This document shows, one piece after another, positions 10,589-22,448 of a DNA stretch of 64,000 nucleotides. The stretch is taken from contig CM033393.1 of NCBI GenBank assembly GCA_019426215.1, positions 51,896,645-51,960,644 of the forward strand. The letters run 5' to 3'. This DNA comes from Buddleja alternifolia (lineage: Eukaryota > Streptophyta > Magnoliopsida > Lamiales > Scrophulariaceae). Position 1 is the stretch's first letter, and the number at the start of each line of letters is the position of its first letter. The translations under genes and the position numbers were made by a program. Below the pieces are notes generated by a model. The model ran no database searches and was not told the DNA's origin. It worked only from the letters and a program-made list of their open reading frames with translations.

Positions 10589-12130
10589 CTATTGTCTTCG
10601 ACGAACAAAGACCTTAAATCCTCCGGCCATGTGAGCCGTCAGGAGTGGCACGAAAACCGGCCTGTCCTGCGCCACCGGTCTAATCCTGAATCGCTTCAGG
10701 ATTGAAACCACTACATACTTCATTTGGATGAAAGCCATTTCTTTGCCTAGGCACACTCTTGGACCGGCTTGAAAAACCGGAAACTTGTAAGGATCAACAT
10801 TCTTTAGTGCCTTAATTCTACCTTCTTCCGCCTCAGAAATCCATCTCTCCGGTTTAAACTCAAGCCGGTCCTCCCCCCACAAACCCTCCATCCTCCCCAT
10901 ACCATAGGGGAAATAAGTCACCCGGTCTCCGGCCCGAATCGGAGTTCCATCCGGGAAAAAATCATCTGCAACGGCATGCTTGGAGTCCCATGCAATTGGC
11001 GGGAATAGCCTCATGGACTCACAAATGCAAGCCTTTAACAACCTTAATTCTTTCAAAGATTCATATTCAGACATGATCTTTTCGTCATCCTTAACATGCT
11101 CCATCTCCTTCACAACCTCATTTTCTACATCAGGATGGCATGAGAGCAGATAGAAAAGCCAAGTCATAGCTGCCGACGTTGTGTCCCTTCCCGCCATAAT
11201 GAAGCTTATAATTGTATCCCTTACGAATTCATCCTTTTTACCATCCAACACCAGTTTTGACAGAAGATCAGATTCAACCGGACCTAATTTCTCCGAGCCG
11301 CCTAATAATATTATCTTCTTATCGCGAATTACGCCATTTATGAATGAATGGATTCGACGAATGGCTTCTCCAAGCCTTTTTTCGGATCCGAGATTGAAAA
11401 ACCTCTTCATCTTCCACATGGCTGACAATGGAGCTGCGCCTCTTCTTGCACACATAGTTGAGGCCACATCAAATGCTTCTATAATGGGATTTGATTTATC
11501 CAATGAATCATAATCCAAGCAACAAGGATCATACCCCAATGAAACTTTACACACCAAGTCAAATGCAAGCCTTCTCAACAAATCTTGCAAGTCCACAGAC
11601 TTATCTTCCACCTCGTCCGCAGCTGATTCCAGCACCCGCATCAGCTTCTTCTCCACCTCTTCCTTTAGCACATTCTCCACGTAGTATCGAAAAGAATTGG
11701 GATTGAACTCGTGGATTACTAACTTGCGCTGGTTGTACCACAGATCACCATCCACATTGAATATGCCATTGCCAAGAAAGTCTCCTAGAATCTCCGTGAA
11801 GGGCTTTCCTTTTGGAAAGTTGGTGAAGTTTGATTTTAGCATGTACTCAACGTTTTGTGGGTTTGCTGTCACGATGGTCCGCCGTGCGCCGAATCTGGAG
11901 ATAGTGATAGTCTGCGTAGGCGACACGGATAGCATGTCGGTGTACCAATCTAACAGACGGCGGCGATTGTTGTAGAAAGCAACCAAACATCCAATTATTG
12001 GATATGAAGTTGGACCTGGATTTAACTGTTTTCGGTTTGGCCCGAATTTCCCTTGAATGAATGAGTAGAGTAGATGTAGAGACAAGAAGGATAGTATTAA
12101 AGGGACAGACATGAATAATGTGTCCATCAT
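10589..12130 (-). CDS. CYP94B: cytochrome P450 of the CYP94B type
   Basis: This 513-residue single-exon P450 has an N-terminal membrane anchor (residues 5-25) for the ER. CYP94B enzymes hydroxylate jasmonoyl-isoleucine at C-12, while other CYP94s omega-hydroxylate fatty acids. Visible motifs are the I-helix AGRDTT (313-318), the K-helix ESMR (371-374), PERW (427-430) and the heme loop FQAGPRVCLG with Cys460 as iron ligand. AWDSKHA, GDRVTYFPYGMGRME and FVPLLTAHMAGG are what I recall of CYP94B1/B3 rather than CYP94A or CYP94C, so a jasmonate-catabolic role is likely but inferred. A second Met follows directly (MMD), so the start could be one codon later. The minus-strand leader has an AT-rich CTATTAATA about 85-90 bp upstream, and a G-box CACGTG lies at 12811-12816, where MYC-type jasmonate regulation could act. 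Confidence 0.93.
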   Translation of the reverse strand: MMDTLFMSVPLILSFLSLHLLYSFIQGKFGPNRKQLNPGPTSYPIIGCLVAFYNNRRRLLDWYTDMLSVSPTQTITISRFGARRTIVTANPQNVEYMLKSNFTNFPKGKPFTEILGDFLGNGIFNVDGDLWYNQRKLVIHEFNPNSFRYYVENVLKEEVEKKLMRVLESAADEVEDKSVDLQDLLRRLAFDLVCKVSLGYDPCCLDYDSLDKSNPIIEAFDVASTMCARRGAAPLSAMWKMKRFFNLGSEKRLGEAIRRIHSFINGVIRDKKIILLGGSEKLGPVESDLLSKLVLDGKKDEFVRDTIISFIMAGRDTTSAAMTWLFYLLSCHPDVENEVVKEMEHVKDDEKIMSEYESLKELRLLKACICESMRLFPPIAWDSKHAVADDFFPDGTPIRAGDRVTYFPYGMGRMEGLWGEDRLEFKPERWISEAEEGRIKALKNVDPYKFPVFQAGPRVCLGKEMAFIQMKYVVVSILKRFRIRPVAQDRPVFVPLLTAHMAGGFKVFVRRRQ

Positions 12131-14217
12131 CTTGTTGAATCTGATAAATCAGCAGAATGGTTTTAAAATGGTTGGGGATGGGTGAGAACTCTGCGTGTTG
12201 AAGAGTTGAAGTTTTATTAATAGAGAGATGTCGGGTGACAATTTAAAGATCAATTACATCACATGGGATTTGTTTTTAATTGTCATTCTTCAACTTGGAC
12301 TAATTACATCCCGAATCTAATGGTTTAGCTGTATATTATGTGTCTACCTATTTTACCAAAATGGTTATAAGGATTACAGACAACACCTTACCGTGTGAAA
12401 GATAATAACACTAGGTTCATTGGACTTAGTCTTGCATAGATTTTTCCGAGGGTTGTGCTTATTTATGTAGATTATACTCGGGATGTGATGGGGATTTGCT
12501 CAGTACTTGCGTTGAATGTTTAGTTTATTTGATGTGTTCGTAAGATGATTGAGAAATTTGAGATGGTAGGAAGGTGGTGGTAAGGTTACCAATGCTACTA
12601 GCGCTCTTTGCTTTTCATTTTGTGTACAAAAAAGGATTTGTTTCTAACAACCCGTGTGATACAGTGAACCACTTTTTGTAATCTTCCCGGATCAAGGATA
12701 AAATATGAGTGGAGATGAAGTAATGACCATTAAGAAATGAATAATTAGTGCAAGTAGTGGTTGGGAAGGAAATTTTAATTATATATATATACAATATAAG
12801 TATAATACAACACGTGTTTATGGATACACTTTCCAATCAACCATCAATTATGATGTTTGGTGTATGGGAGTAAAATAATTAAATCATATGTGCACACAAA
12901 ATTTGATCGATTCATTACAGGAGGAAAAGTCTACTCTAGCCGATTTTGCATAGAGATGTTTTTATTTTGTACTTTTACATTTTTTTTTGCTAAAGATATT
13001 TTGTACTTTCACATTTAGTGTTGAGAAAAAAATCACATCATGAATTTTTGGAAAATTCTATGTCACACAATGGTCCCAGTGTACCATACACCATACCCCA
13101 ATCCAATGATGTATGCCATAACGGGACCATTGGTGGGTGTGGCGGCCCAATAAAATTGGTGTGCTTGATGGTGGGAGACATTGATGGATGCGGAGACATT
13201 GTGCCAGTGCTTTGTGTGGATACTTTTAAGCCATTAGAGGTAGTACAGTAACAACTAGGATTTGACATGAGAAAGCATCATCACAGTTGCCTCAATGTTT
13301 CCTATTCTGGTTTTTGTGTGAAAATAATAGTTGAAATTAGCTCAAACCGTCCCTTTTTTAGTCTGTGGGGAAGAAATTTAGTTCGCGTGAAGTCCACCGT
13401 GATCATCACAAAAAAAAGAGAATTTTATTGCCACAAGAGGTTTCTTTCAACAAAGTTATTCAGAACATATAACACAATTTGATTACCACAACTTTGTTTA
13501 TATACTAGCAAATAAGTTATGATTCTTCCTGGATAAGGCATTATAAGTCGGACATTGTTAATCACTAATAAATCTACAAGTTCTTTAACTTTTCAATCGA
13601 ACGTCACGAGTTCAAAATCACTCGACCACTTTAACGTTACACGCAAACATATGTCACGCTCAAGCCTTCGCAGGGATTATTCTGCACTACACTCGGTGAA
13701 CATACGTTAGGTGGCTAAATGTACGACGAATATGTTCCGTTATTTTATTTATATCAATTAATTACAAAATTAGGAGATATTTGGAGAATTCCTCAAACAT
13801 TTAATACATAAATAAAAATTAAGTAAGATGGGCCTGAGATGTTCGCCGAAATTAGACCTAGACCAACTCCGATCAGTTGGTTGAATTCAAAAAATTAGAA
13901 AGAAAAAGAAAAAATCAATTGGTTTTAATTCTTCTTTTTCTAAATCAATTGGTTAAAATTCGCGTGCGTTGACTGCGAATTATACTCGTTGATCAAGGAA
14001 CCAACCTTGAATTAGGGGCATATTTTTGGGTTGCTAAGTTTGACTACTCGTTATACCGTATACTAGGGTTATGAGGTATCAAGTGAAGTCAGTCGTTTAT
14101 ACACGAGTGAAATGGTAGGTAGGGCCGAAAATCTATATTAATTTTTTGATAACATCACTGTTGTTATATTTCAAGTATTAAATTCTGATATATTTTTAAT
14201 ATTAACCAATTATGCTG
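12131..14217. other. promoter of the P450 and intergenic DNA
   Basis: Nearest the P450 this is its 5' leader and promoter. A palindromic CACGTG occurs at 12811-12816. From 12900 to 14217 I see no gene; short frames at 13018-13482 look random. GGAAAATTCTATG at 13050 resembles the MITE end at 7589, but no second end was found. Confidence 0.5.
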
Positions 14218-14222
14218 AAAAA

Positions 14223-15178
14223 TGTGAGATAATATAATATATTTCCATATATTTCTAGTATTTATGTTAATTTAGATTTTCTTATGTTTTCTTGTATTTA
14301 TATTTTTGTTAGATAATATAATATATTTTCATATATTTCTAGTATTTATGTTAATTTAGATTTTCTTATGTTTACTTGTATTTATCTTTTCCTTGCGTAT
14401 AGTTAAGGTATCTTGTTCACCAATTACATGTATCTCTATAAATATATAAATATGTTAGTAATACAAATTTTTTACGGGGTTTTCTCTAATCTATCATGGT
14501 ATCAGAGTCATGGCTTCCAGTCATGGTATCTCGATCTCTTACTTCCGCCATCCTCAAATTGTTGTCCCCGTCCGGCGCCCCTTATCTAGTTTAGTTTTTC
14601 TTAATCTATTTTTTTTCTTTCTTTCTCCTATGCCCGCCGCTGCCTTCTCTCTTTGGGTGCGGCCGCGCGCTTAGCCGCTGCCACACCACCATTGGCTGTC
14701 GTCATCTTTAGTTTTGCCGCCGCTCACCCTTGAAAAACGAAGCCTTGGAGCCGCTGCCTTTTTGTTTTATGCCGCCTTCTCTCTTTGGCTCCAGGCCGCC
14801 GCACTTAGCCACCGCCTTTAGTTTTGTTAGTTACCACGTTCATCCTTGAAAAACGAGGACTTAGAGCTACTGCCTCTTAAGGCCGCTGCCACCTATCTTT
14901 GTCTCTATCTTCTTCTCAAATTTCTTATGACCGTATTTCTTTGGTCCAATCTCAACGATCAAGACTCTCAAGTTTCGATTGCGGGGAGTGTTAGATAATA
15001 TAATATTTTTTCATATGTTTCTAGTATTTATGTTAATTTAGGTTTTCTTATATTTCCTTGTATTCATCTTTTCCTTATAGTAAGAGTTTCTTGTTTATCA
15101 AGTACATGTATCTCTATAAATATATAATTATGTTATTCAATAATACAAGTTCCCTACGAAATTTTCTCTAATCTAACA
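14223..15178 (+). mobile_element. TRIM-type LTR retrotransposon, complete, non-coding
   Basis: The 956 bp element is flanked by AAAAA on both sides (14218-14222, 15179-15183). The 3' LTR is 14989-15178 (190 bp, TGTTAG...TAACA). The 5' LTR ends at 14496, just before TGGTATCAGAG, the standard initiator-Met-tRNA primer site. A purine run GCGGGGAG precedes the 3' LTR. The 5' LTR is longer than its partner because its first 84 bp (14223-14306) are repeated at 14307-14390. The 0.5 kb interior is GC-richer, contains degenerate repeats around CCGCTGCC and CTTGAAAAACGA, and has no gag or pol. Movement would depend on a copia-type helper, which is inference. Confidence 0.88.
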
Positions 15179-15394
15179 AAAAATAGATTACTTATCTTGA
15201 AACAACTAAAACATAAACAATATAATTGATGAATTGTACCAACAAATACATAATTAAGGGACAAAAGGCATGTTACGCAAATTTCAAAGTTTCACGAGAT
15301 TTTAACTCAACTATAATTTCAAAGGTGTATATTGGCTATAAATAGATTAAAACGAGGGTGGTCAAAGTACCCACGTAAACTACATTGATTTAAC

Positions 15395-15477
15395 TTTTTT
15401 ATTTTTATTTTTTGAAACAAAGAGAGGGGGTTACCCGCTAGCTTATCCCAACAAACCCGGGATAATGGCTTATCCCA
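15395..15477 (-). mobile_element. micro-retroposon copy 1 (83 bp)
   Basis: A perfect 13-bp repeat ACATTGATTTAAC (15382-15394 and 15478-15490) flanks a T-rich end and a short body. On the minus strand the body contains TATCCCGGGTTTGTTGGGATA, a perfect 6-bp stem, followed by a G-rich GGGTAACCCCC and an A-rich tail. A second copy is at 34709-34776. Confidence 0.75.
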
Positions 15478-15510
15478 ACATTGATTTAACATGTTAACTG
15501 ACTACATTGT

Positions 15511-15610
15511 TATGCTTAAGAGTTGAGACTTTTCTTTTTTTGGTTGTGGGCAACTCAGTATGCTTAAGAGTTGAGACTTTTCTTTTTTTTGGTTGTTGGT
15601 AACTTAGTAT
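15511..15610. repeat. two-copy tandem repeat of about 49 bp
   Basis: TATGCTTAAGAGTTGAGACT followed by a T-run and GGTTGTGGGCAACTCAG is repeated once as a near-identical unit, and a third TATGCTTAAGA starts right after. The sequence is non-coding. Confidence 0.8.
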
Positions 15611-16753
15611 GCTTAAGACGTGTTTCACGAATATGATTTATTGTTATGCTTGTTTGAGAAATAAGATTTATGACAGCTGGACGGACATCCACAAAGAACA
15701 TCTACTTTTATGAAAAATGCTTTCTTTAATATTAGTGTCTTGACTTTAAGCTTTAATATAGGATAAAAGGATTATGATCAAAGGAATTCTGAGTCTCATA
15801 ATAGTTACAGTCGTGCAATAAAATTTACATAGAATTTCTAATACACGAGTGAATGTAATTATACCGTAATTATGTCAAAGTTTAGAGCAGTAAAGATTCC
15901 CATATGACAACCATGACAAATGTTTTCGTTCTTTTGTTACCTCTTACATTCACTATTATATTATTATGTGGCATGTAGCAATGAAGCCATACTTGAATCT
16001 TGGAATGTGAGGAAGAAGTGATAGTAGTATTTAATAATATAGTTTTAATGGAAATAATTTTTTTTATTTTTTTAAAGTATTTTAAATGATAATACTTAAA
16101 AAAAAAAAAAAACCACGCATTCATCCCTATATACCTACATCACTCGTTTGCCCGGGGCAACAGATAAGCTTACCCTACTAGGAGACCCTCTCATGAATAT
16201 AGTGCAGACTCCAGACAAAGGCAATAATTGTTGGGTGATCTAACAGCCAGGGTTTCAGGAAATATATCATTATGGCGATCACTTTCAATCAAATAAAACA
16301 TGTGGTAATATATTGGGAATAAGATATACATTACTAGTATTTATTGCAAAATTTTGTGAGCCCCAAAGATCTGGAAATTAGTAGTCTGTGGAAATGATAT
16401 AAAGCCAAATATGAGAACCACCAACTATGATCTGCTACAATTGATTGATAAACAGAGCCAAAAATCAGGCAGAGTCAATCTACATACTAAAATGACATGA
16501 TTGTCCTTACATTGCAATCGGGACAAGACCAAATATTACTTCTGCTAACTCTTAACACAGTAGCAAAGTTATTTCCCAGAAAGCAAAAAGAGATGGCAAA
16601 TTCTCTTTACATCATTTTCCTGTAAATTTAGTCACCCATTTGAAGCAGTTAATATTATTTTTGGGAATTTTACAACAGTAACCGTAAAAGAAAATTGAAA
16701 ATTTATGATCATGCATGATGGTCGAAAACAAATAGTTCAGCTTGTTACTTTAC
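15611..16753. other. intergenic DNA and 3' flank of sulfite oxidase
   Basis: No gene is visible. A poly-A run lies near 16099-16111. The last few hundred bases before 16754 would contain the 3'UTR of the minus-strand sulfite oxidase gene. Confidence 0.5.
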
Positions 16754-19700
16754 CTATAGTTTTGAGTGAGCAATTCGAACATGGACACGATGCCATGAGG
16801 TGTTTAGTATCCCCCTCAAGTTCCAAATGACTTCTACATTTTCAGGCTGGACATTTCCTGCTATATCAACCTGGCAGTAATCAAACAAACACCAAAATTA
16901 ATACATGGCCAGAAATAAAATTGTGCTCTACCACTACTAAGTCACATCTTTATAGTAGTTGTTATCCTGTTGGACAATAAAAAGACTTAGTAATTTATTT
17001 GGTAGCTGAAACGTTATGATGCAAATTGTAAAAGAATATGGAACATACTGCTTTGGCAACTATCTCAGTGCTCTGTGGGATGTCAGCCTCAGCCTCAAAC
17101 AGGACCCAAGCCCATTTATCACTAGTTTCAGCATCAGAAATGTATGGAATGCCAGGGTTTTGAGTTTTGGAGGCTTCCGCCCAGGTTTTGCCACCGTCAA
17201 TAGATATATCTACTCTCTCTATGCCTCTCCCACCTCCTGATACCGCATAGCCCTTGATTTTTATCTGACAATTGACACAAAAAAAGTTTATCTTACAATG
17301 ATTTAACGCACATGAGTGAGACTGCTTTAGGTCAATCAAATCAATTATAAGTAGAGGTGTCGGACAGATTCACACTGGAATTAATTTCATATCCAGGCCA
17401 CAGAAGCAATAATATTGTCACGTGCCATCTTTCATGACAAAATCCACAATTCAGGATTATTTTATCAAGAACAGTCATCATAACTAAACAAAAGGACTGC
17501 TTCAAGGAATTAAAAAATATAAGGGTACAAGTCATAGAGGCAATTGAATCACTTATTATATTACTTTACCGGTTGAAATGCGTATGAAATCTCAATTACA
17601 ACTCAAATGCAGTTCAACAAAATTGGTGTGTCTTCTAGTATTTTGTGCATAAACAATCTTGAGTCAATTTAAAAATAAGAGATGCTTCACTTAAGCAGTG
17701 TTCTGAAACAGCTAGATAAGTGTATTTCAGCATTACAGTGATTGGTTTCTGGAAATCTTTCATCCTCGACAGTTAAACTAGTGATATAGAGCAAGTACAT
17801 TACTTTTGACGTCAATGACTTGCACAATGGGTCTATAAATGTTTTGTTGATGAAAACAAGAGGCTATGTAGAAATCTGATTTTAAGTGCCTGCACAGTGA
17901 TCATAAGTGTAATAGAAATCGAGACCGTACTGACCTTTCCAGGCTTTACCATGTTTACGTCCTCCAGAGAACATATTGCACTCTGAAACCAGCACAAATT
18001 TTAAATGTCACTCAAGAATCATTATCTTCAAGCTACCTACTAAGAAAGTAGACTATATGCAAAAAGTTTACAGCAGTACCCTTTAGATTTTCTTAAGGCT
18101 GAAAATAAGATCAATCTTGAAAATATGATCAAAGCAACATGGGATAATATGTACCAAGCTTTATCCAGTAACCATTATCAACATTACACAAGATTACAAT
18201 AATAAGAAAGCAACTTTTTCCTGATAATCCTTGTATCAATTATACCTCATTGATAAAGTAATACCTGAACAGGAAAGTCCATTTGTGGCCGCCTCGTGGA
18301 CCAGTTGATATTATCCCAATTAACTGAAGGTGGAAACATTTTATAATCCTTTTGCATAAAGAATCCCTATAGAACACCAATGTAAACTTCATGAATCTGT
18401 AGAGTGGTTATTCGAGACCACAAGCACATATAGTTTTTTACCTGGCATTCCTCTGCAATGATGCTGATGGAGTCGAGCCATTTGACAGATCGAGCACCAA
18501 TAATACCAGGCACAATCACACGCAATGGATATCCATGATCCCTGTTAAGTGTCTTTGCACAGAAAAACAATATATTTTAAAGCGATATCAGTGGGTAGAA
18601 AATGGAAGTGCAGCTAAATTCAAACACATTGGAAGGTACGGAACTGAGCAAAGTTATATAACAACATTAGATAAATACATCATGAGCAATTTACCAACAC
18701 AAACATGGACCAACTTTAGGTAGATATTTGAAGGATTAAAAGAATAGTTAGACATGCACCAACATATTAAAAACGCTGCAAGCTACTAAATACTCATATT
18801 AAGCAAGAATATCATAAAGCAATTTCCAGAGTGGCAGAGAGAAGGGGAAACAAGAGGTCAATCGATGCCCTTCTATTTGTTCCTCTTTTTAGTGTTTATA
18901 TGTGATATACCAGCAGTATGTACTTAATGCAAAGATGGGAAGTTCTGACATCTTGCAGCAAATGCTGAAAAGTTCAAGTGTGACAATACTACAAAATTCT
19001 ATAAGCAGAGAGATTAGCTTTGAAGAAATCAGTATAAAATACCTCTCCATTCATCTCATAAGCTAACAAAACATCAGCCTCAGGATTTGTGGCCTGACTT
19101 AATGGAATTGACGCTTTATAAGGGCCTCCATTTTCTTCCTGAATATTGGCAAATGTAAGCTGATGCTATCCCTCTATGTGATGGCAAAAAATTACATGAT
19201 GAGGAGCAGAAGACACAGGTTACCTTACACTTGTCAATGCTTACGAATTCTACATGTTTTCCTCCAGATGGTGTTACATGTGAGCACTTATGAATTCCAA
19301 CGAGTTCAAGAACATCTGCTAATTTGGCCCCACTCCAAACAGCTGTGACATGCATGAAGGTATAAAATCCAAGTACAAAACTCGAATGTTAGAGGAGGTT
19401 TTCTGTCTTTAATAAAAGCATCAGCAGAATAAAAGAGTAACTCGTTATATATTCGGGACCATAGAATACAGTTGGACCATATTCCATAGCCATGTAACAT
19501 ACTTACAGAAAAACAAGTTCTAGAGCAATGCCCCACAAAGGGAAAAACATCAATCTCATTCATAGAGTCACGGGAAACAAGTTGTTTCCTTAGTTAGGTA
19601 TCTTTTCTTGTAGTTACCAATGTTTAACCATGCCCAGATCCTGATGCTAGTGTGTCATCTAAAGAACAATATACTTGAGACACACAATCAGTAGGGATGA

Positions 19701-21220
19701 TATAGGATGGCTCTTTCTAATCTATTACAACACTACGGTATGGAGCTCTCTCTAATTGCAAGCACATTCACCAAATGAAGAAGGAAATTCTATTTCAAGA
19801 AAATAAAAACAAAATTCATCTCTTATGACCTAACCATTTCCTATTGCAGCAATGTCCCATCCAACTCCTTTTACCGTCCGAGTTTTGCTCATGGCAGTCC
19901 TCCTATTGCCAGCACACTGTAAATAACAGAATTGAATCAAAAAATAATGTCTAAAGAAAAGAAGGAAAAGCAATAGGATGATCATAATCATGGGTAGAGA
20001 CAGGTGGGAGCAAGGAGGAAACCTTTTACTCCCCCAGCATATGGTAGAAGGACAATTCCAAAGCCTTAAGAGAGAAACAAACATGGCCAAATAACATGAT
20101 CTAGCGTTGCCAACTTCATATACTAAAGCATGATGGCGATAACATTCAAAATAGATTTGTTTTGCTCCCAACTCACCCTTGCTTTGGCTAGTGAATCCAG
20201 TAAAAAAGACCCAAATGGACTAGAAAAAACCAAGGAAAAGGAAAAAGAAAACAAACCTGTAAAGTAGCAGTGACAGTATATTTTGGAAGCTTCCTGTTAT
20301 TCATAAGACAATATGAGGCATTTCACAAGAAACGCTAAAGATAAAATCATAAGTCACACAGATGATTCACTCACCGGATATCTTTCATGTATAGGTCTTT
20401 GGGATGTCCTATTAAACCAGCTATAGAAACACTATATCTGGTCAAACCAAAGAGATTCCATAAGCTAAAACTACAAAGTTCATATCGAGATACCGAAAAC
20501 ATAAGTTAAAGAAAAAGTAAAGGTGTCAAACTTGTCTATGTCATCGACTATCGGAATTGGTCCATGATTCCTCTTATAGAAGAACTCCACGGGTGTCACA
20601 TAAGATGAAACTAAATCTGAACGATGTGGCTCGGCATTGAAGGGTTCCTGAACCAAAAATTGGAATCATGGAAAATTATTTCTCTCTGTAATGTATTGGT
20701 ACAAATTGAATAATACGATACAATATAATCTACATTCATATTCGCAAAACAAAACAAAATCGCCTTTAAGACGGACCAATCATCTTATATTTGTATCACA
20801 TTCTTCAGAATTGCTCTCTTTCAGATTAATTTATATTCTATTCAAATACTAAAGACCAATCATCTTAAATCAAACTCTTGCTGTATCACATTCTTCAGAA
20901 TTGCTTTCTTTCAGATAAATTTATGCTCTCTTCTGATAATGTACTGATTTATTCCGGTCCTGGCACATTTTTTGTGCAACATCAGTTACGCCAAATTCTC
21001 GAAGCTGAATTCAGATATATATATATATATATAAGTTGAGGAATTGAAATTCGTATAGCACGATGCAGTGGAAATATCGTAATCAGAAGAGAAAAAAAGA
21101 AATTGCAAATCGTAACAAATGAAATTGATACAAGTGAAGGAGAACCTTGGCATTAATGACGAGCGCAGGATGGCGCGAAGGCTCTTGCTTATAATCAGAA
21201 GGACCTCTCAATCCTGGCAT
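16754..21220 (-). CDS. SOX: plant sulfite oxidase, 12 exons, peroxisomal
   Basis: This molybdenum-cofactor enzyme oxidises sulfite to sulfate in peroxisomes, detoxifying SO2 and sulfite from cysteine catabolism. Exons in coding order: 21146-21220, 20532-20647, 20375-20437, 20257-20293, 19835-19916, 19224-19342, 19043-19138, 18442-18552, 18265-18366, 17935-17982, 17049-17264, 16754-16870. The frame is kept throughout, giving 393 residues, the same as Arabidopsis. It starts MPGLRGPSDY, has the Mo-ligand cysteine in LQCAGNRR (Cys98), the substrate-loop region RDHGYPLRVIVPG and the dimerisation domain with KGYAVSGGGRGIERVDIS. As in other plant enzymes there is no heme domain. The last three residues are SKL, the canonical PTS1 signal. 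All residues I know to be essential are present. Confidence 0.97.
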
Positions 21221-21696
21221 TTTTCTGCTCGATGATCTCGAATATCTTTTCTGTGAAATAATATATATGAGTTTGTTTTGAATTGAGCTGAGGGTTAGGG
21301 ATGGTCTTGGACTCCTCCGGTAAATTTCAGGAAATTAAGGGCCAAGGCTTGCTAAACGGACAGCCGTTTGATGGGTCTGAGGTGCCATCATCACGATGTA
21401 TATGGGTCCCGCACAGAGTGGTGAAAAGGCGGTTGTGAGATTAGCTCCTCTCACCTCCGTGTAACGTTAGATTCAATACTGCAGTGCAGGCCTTGGTAAT
21501 GTGCGACGTCGTTTTTCCCAATGCAACTTCTGTGGGTGGATTCCAAAAGGCGAAACTTTGTGACATGACATTCCAACTCCGAAATCTTCGTTCAACAATT
21601 TAATAATAATAGTATTTTGTTGCGACTTGCGAGTGATTATCTTTTAAGGGCAAATCATCATCATTATATAAAAGAAAAAAAAATGGATTACTTTAA
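21221..21696. promoter_or_regulatory. upstream region of sulfite oxidase
   Basis: This is the head-to-head interval between sulfite oxidase (minus) and the PPR gene (plus), before the MITE insertion. A pyrimidine/purine-rich leader and a GACGTC at about 21507 are visible. No clear TATA box could be assigned. Confidence 0.35.
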
Positions 21697-22271
21697 GGAC
21701 AAATTGCACTTCCCCCTCTAAATTTCACGTTTTAGCACTAACCCATTCAAATCACAAAAAGAGACTATACAACTTAAAAAATACATGCGTAGTACTTTGC
21801 CCAAATATTAATGTAAATATTAATGTTTAGATCATATTTCACTGAGATTGAATCGCCTACCAATCATTGTGCATTGTAAGGTCATTGATATCATTTATCA
21901 ACTCTTGTGCTAATCAATTATGCTTTAAAATATAAATTGACATCAAGGTAATCAGTTAAAAACCTGAATTCTTAAAATTGATCCCACCCGTTCTCCGAGA
22001 ACAAAAAGTCTCGGACAACTGTAAATAATTCAAAGAAAAAATATCCCGAAAAAGAAGGTTTCAATGTGAAGATAAAAAATGACTTCTATGATCATATAAA
22101 TGGACAATGGTTGACACGTGATTGAGATTTCAATGACATATCATGTTAATATCGATTTTGGGACAAAGTGCTACGTATGCAAATTTTCAAGGGGCATAGT
22201 CTCTATTTTATGTTTTGAGGAGTTCAGTGCTAGAAGGTGAAATATAGAGGGGGTTGAGGTGCATTTTGCCC
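21697..22271. mobile_element. Mutator-like MITE with long terminal inverted repeats
   Basis: The 575 bp element has inverted ends of roughly 105 bp. The left end starts GGACAAATTGCAC and ends near GTAGTACTTTGCCC; the right end, reverse-complemented, starts GGGCAAAATGCACC and ends near GTAGCACTTTGTCCC. The ends share TTTCAC, TAGCACT and GAGACTAT blocks. Flanks TTACTTTAA and TTATTTTAA (21688-21696, 22272-22280) form a 9-bp target duplication with one mismatch. The interior has no open frame. Confidence 0.88.
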
Positions 22272-22305
22272 TTATTTTAATACGTCACAAGATTTAGAAA
22301 CTAAA

Positions 22306-22406
22306 TGGGCTCAATGGACTCAACGAGCCCATTTATTTTTCTATTACCCAAAAACAAATGGGCTCAGTAAGTCCGATATATTACTTGGACTTTCATTTCT
22401 AGCCCA
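22306..22406. promoter_or_regulatory. cluster of four site II motifs upstream of the PPR gene
   Basis: TGGGCT occurs at 22306-22311 and 22359-22364, and its complement AGCCCA at 22326-22331 and 22401-22406. All lie within 45-145 bp of the PPR start codon. Site II elements (TGGGCC/T), often as pairs, are typical of promoters of plant genes for mitochondrial proteins. Confidence 0.6.
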
Positions 22407-22448
22407 ATTTGATTATGGTGTTCCATCAATACTCGACAGCATATTGCA

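Noticed and set aside
11181..11975. Three open frames antisense to the P450
   Set aside because: They are mirror frames of a long conserved coding exon with no independent family resemblance.
13018..13268. Overlapping 76-77 codon frames on both strands
   Set aside because: No start context, domain or partner exon was found. A possible MITE end at 13050 has no mate.
13570..13760. Possible further SINE around CACGAGTTCAAAATC
   Set aside because: A weak box B is present, but no box A, tail or target duplication could be found.
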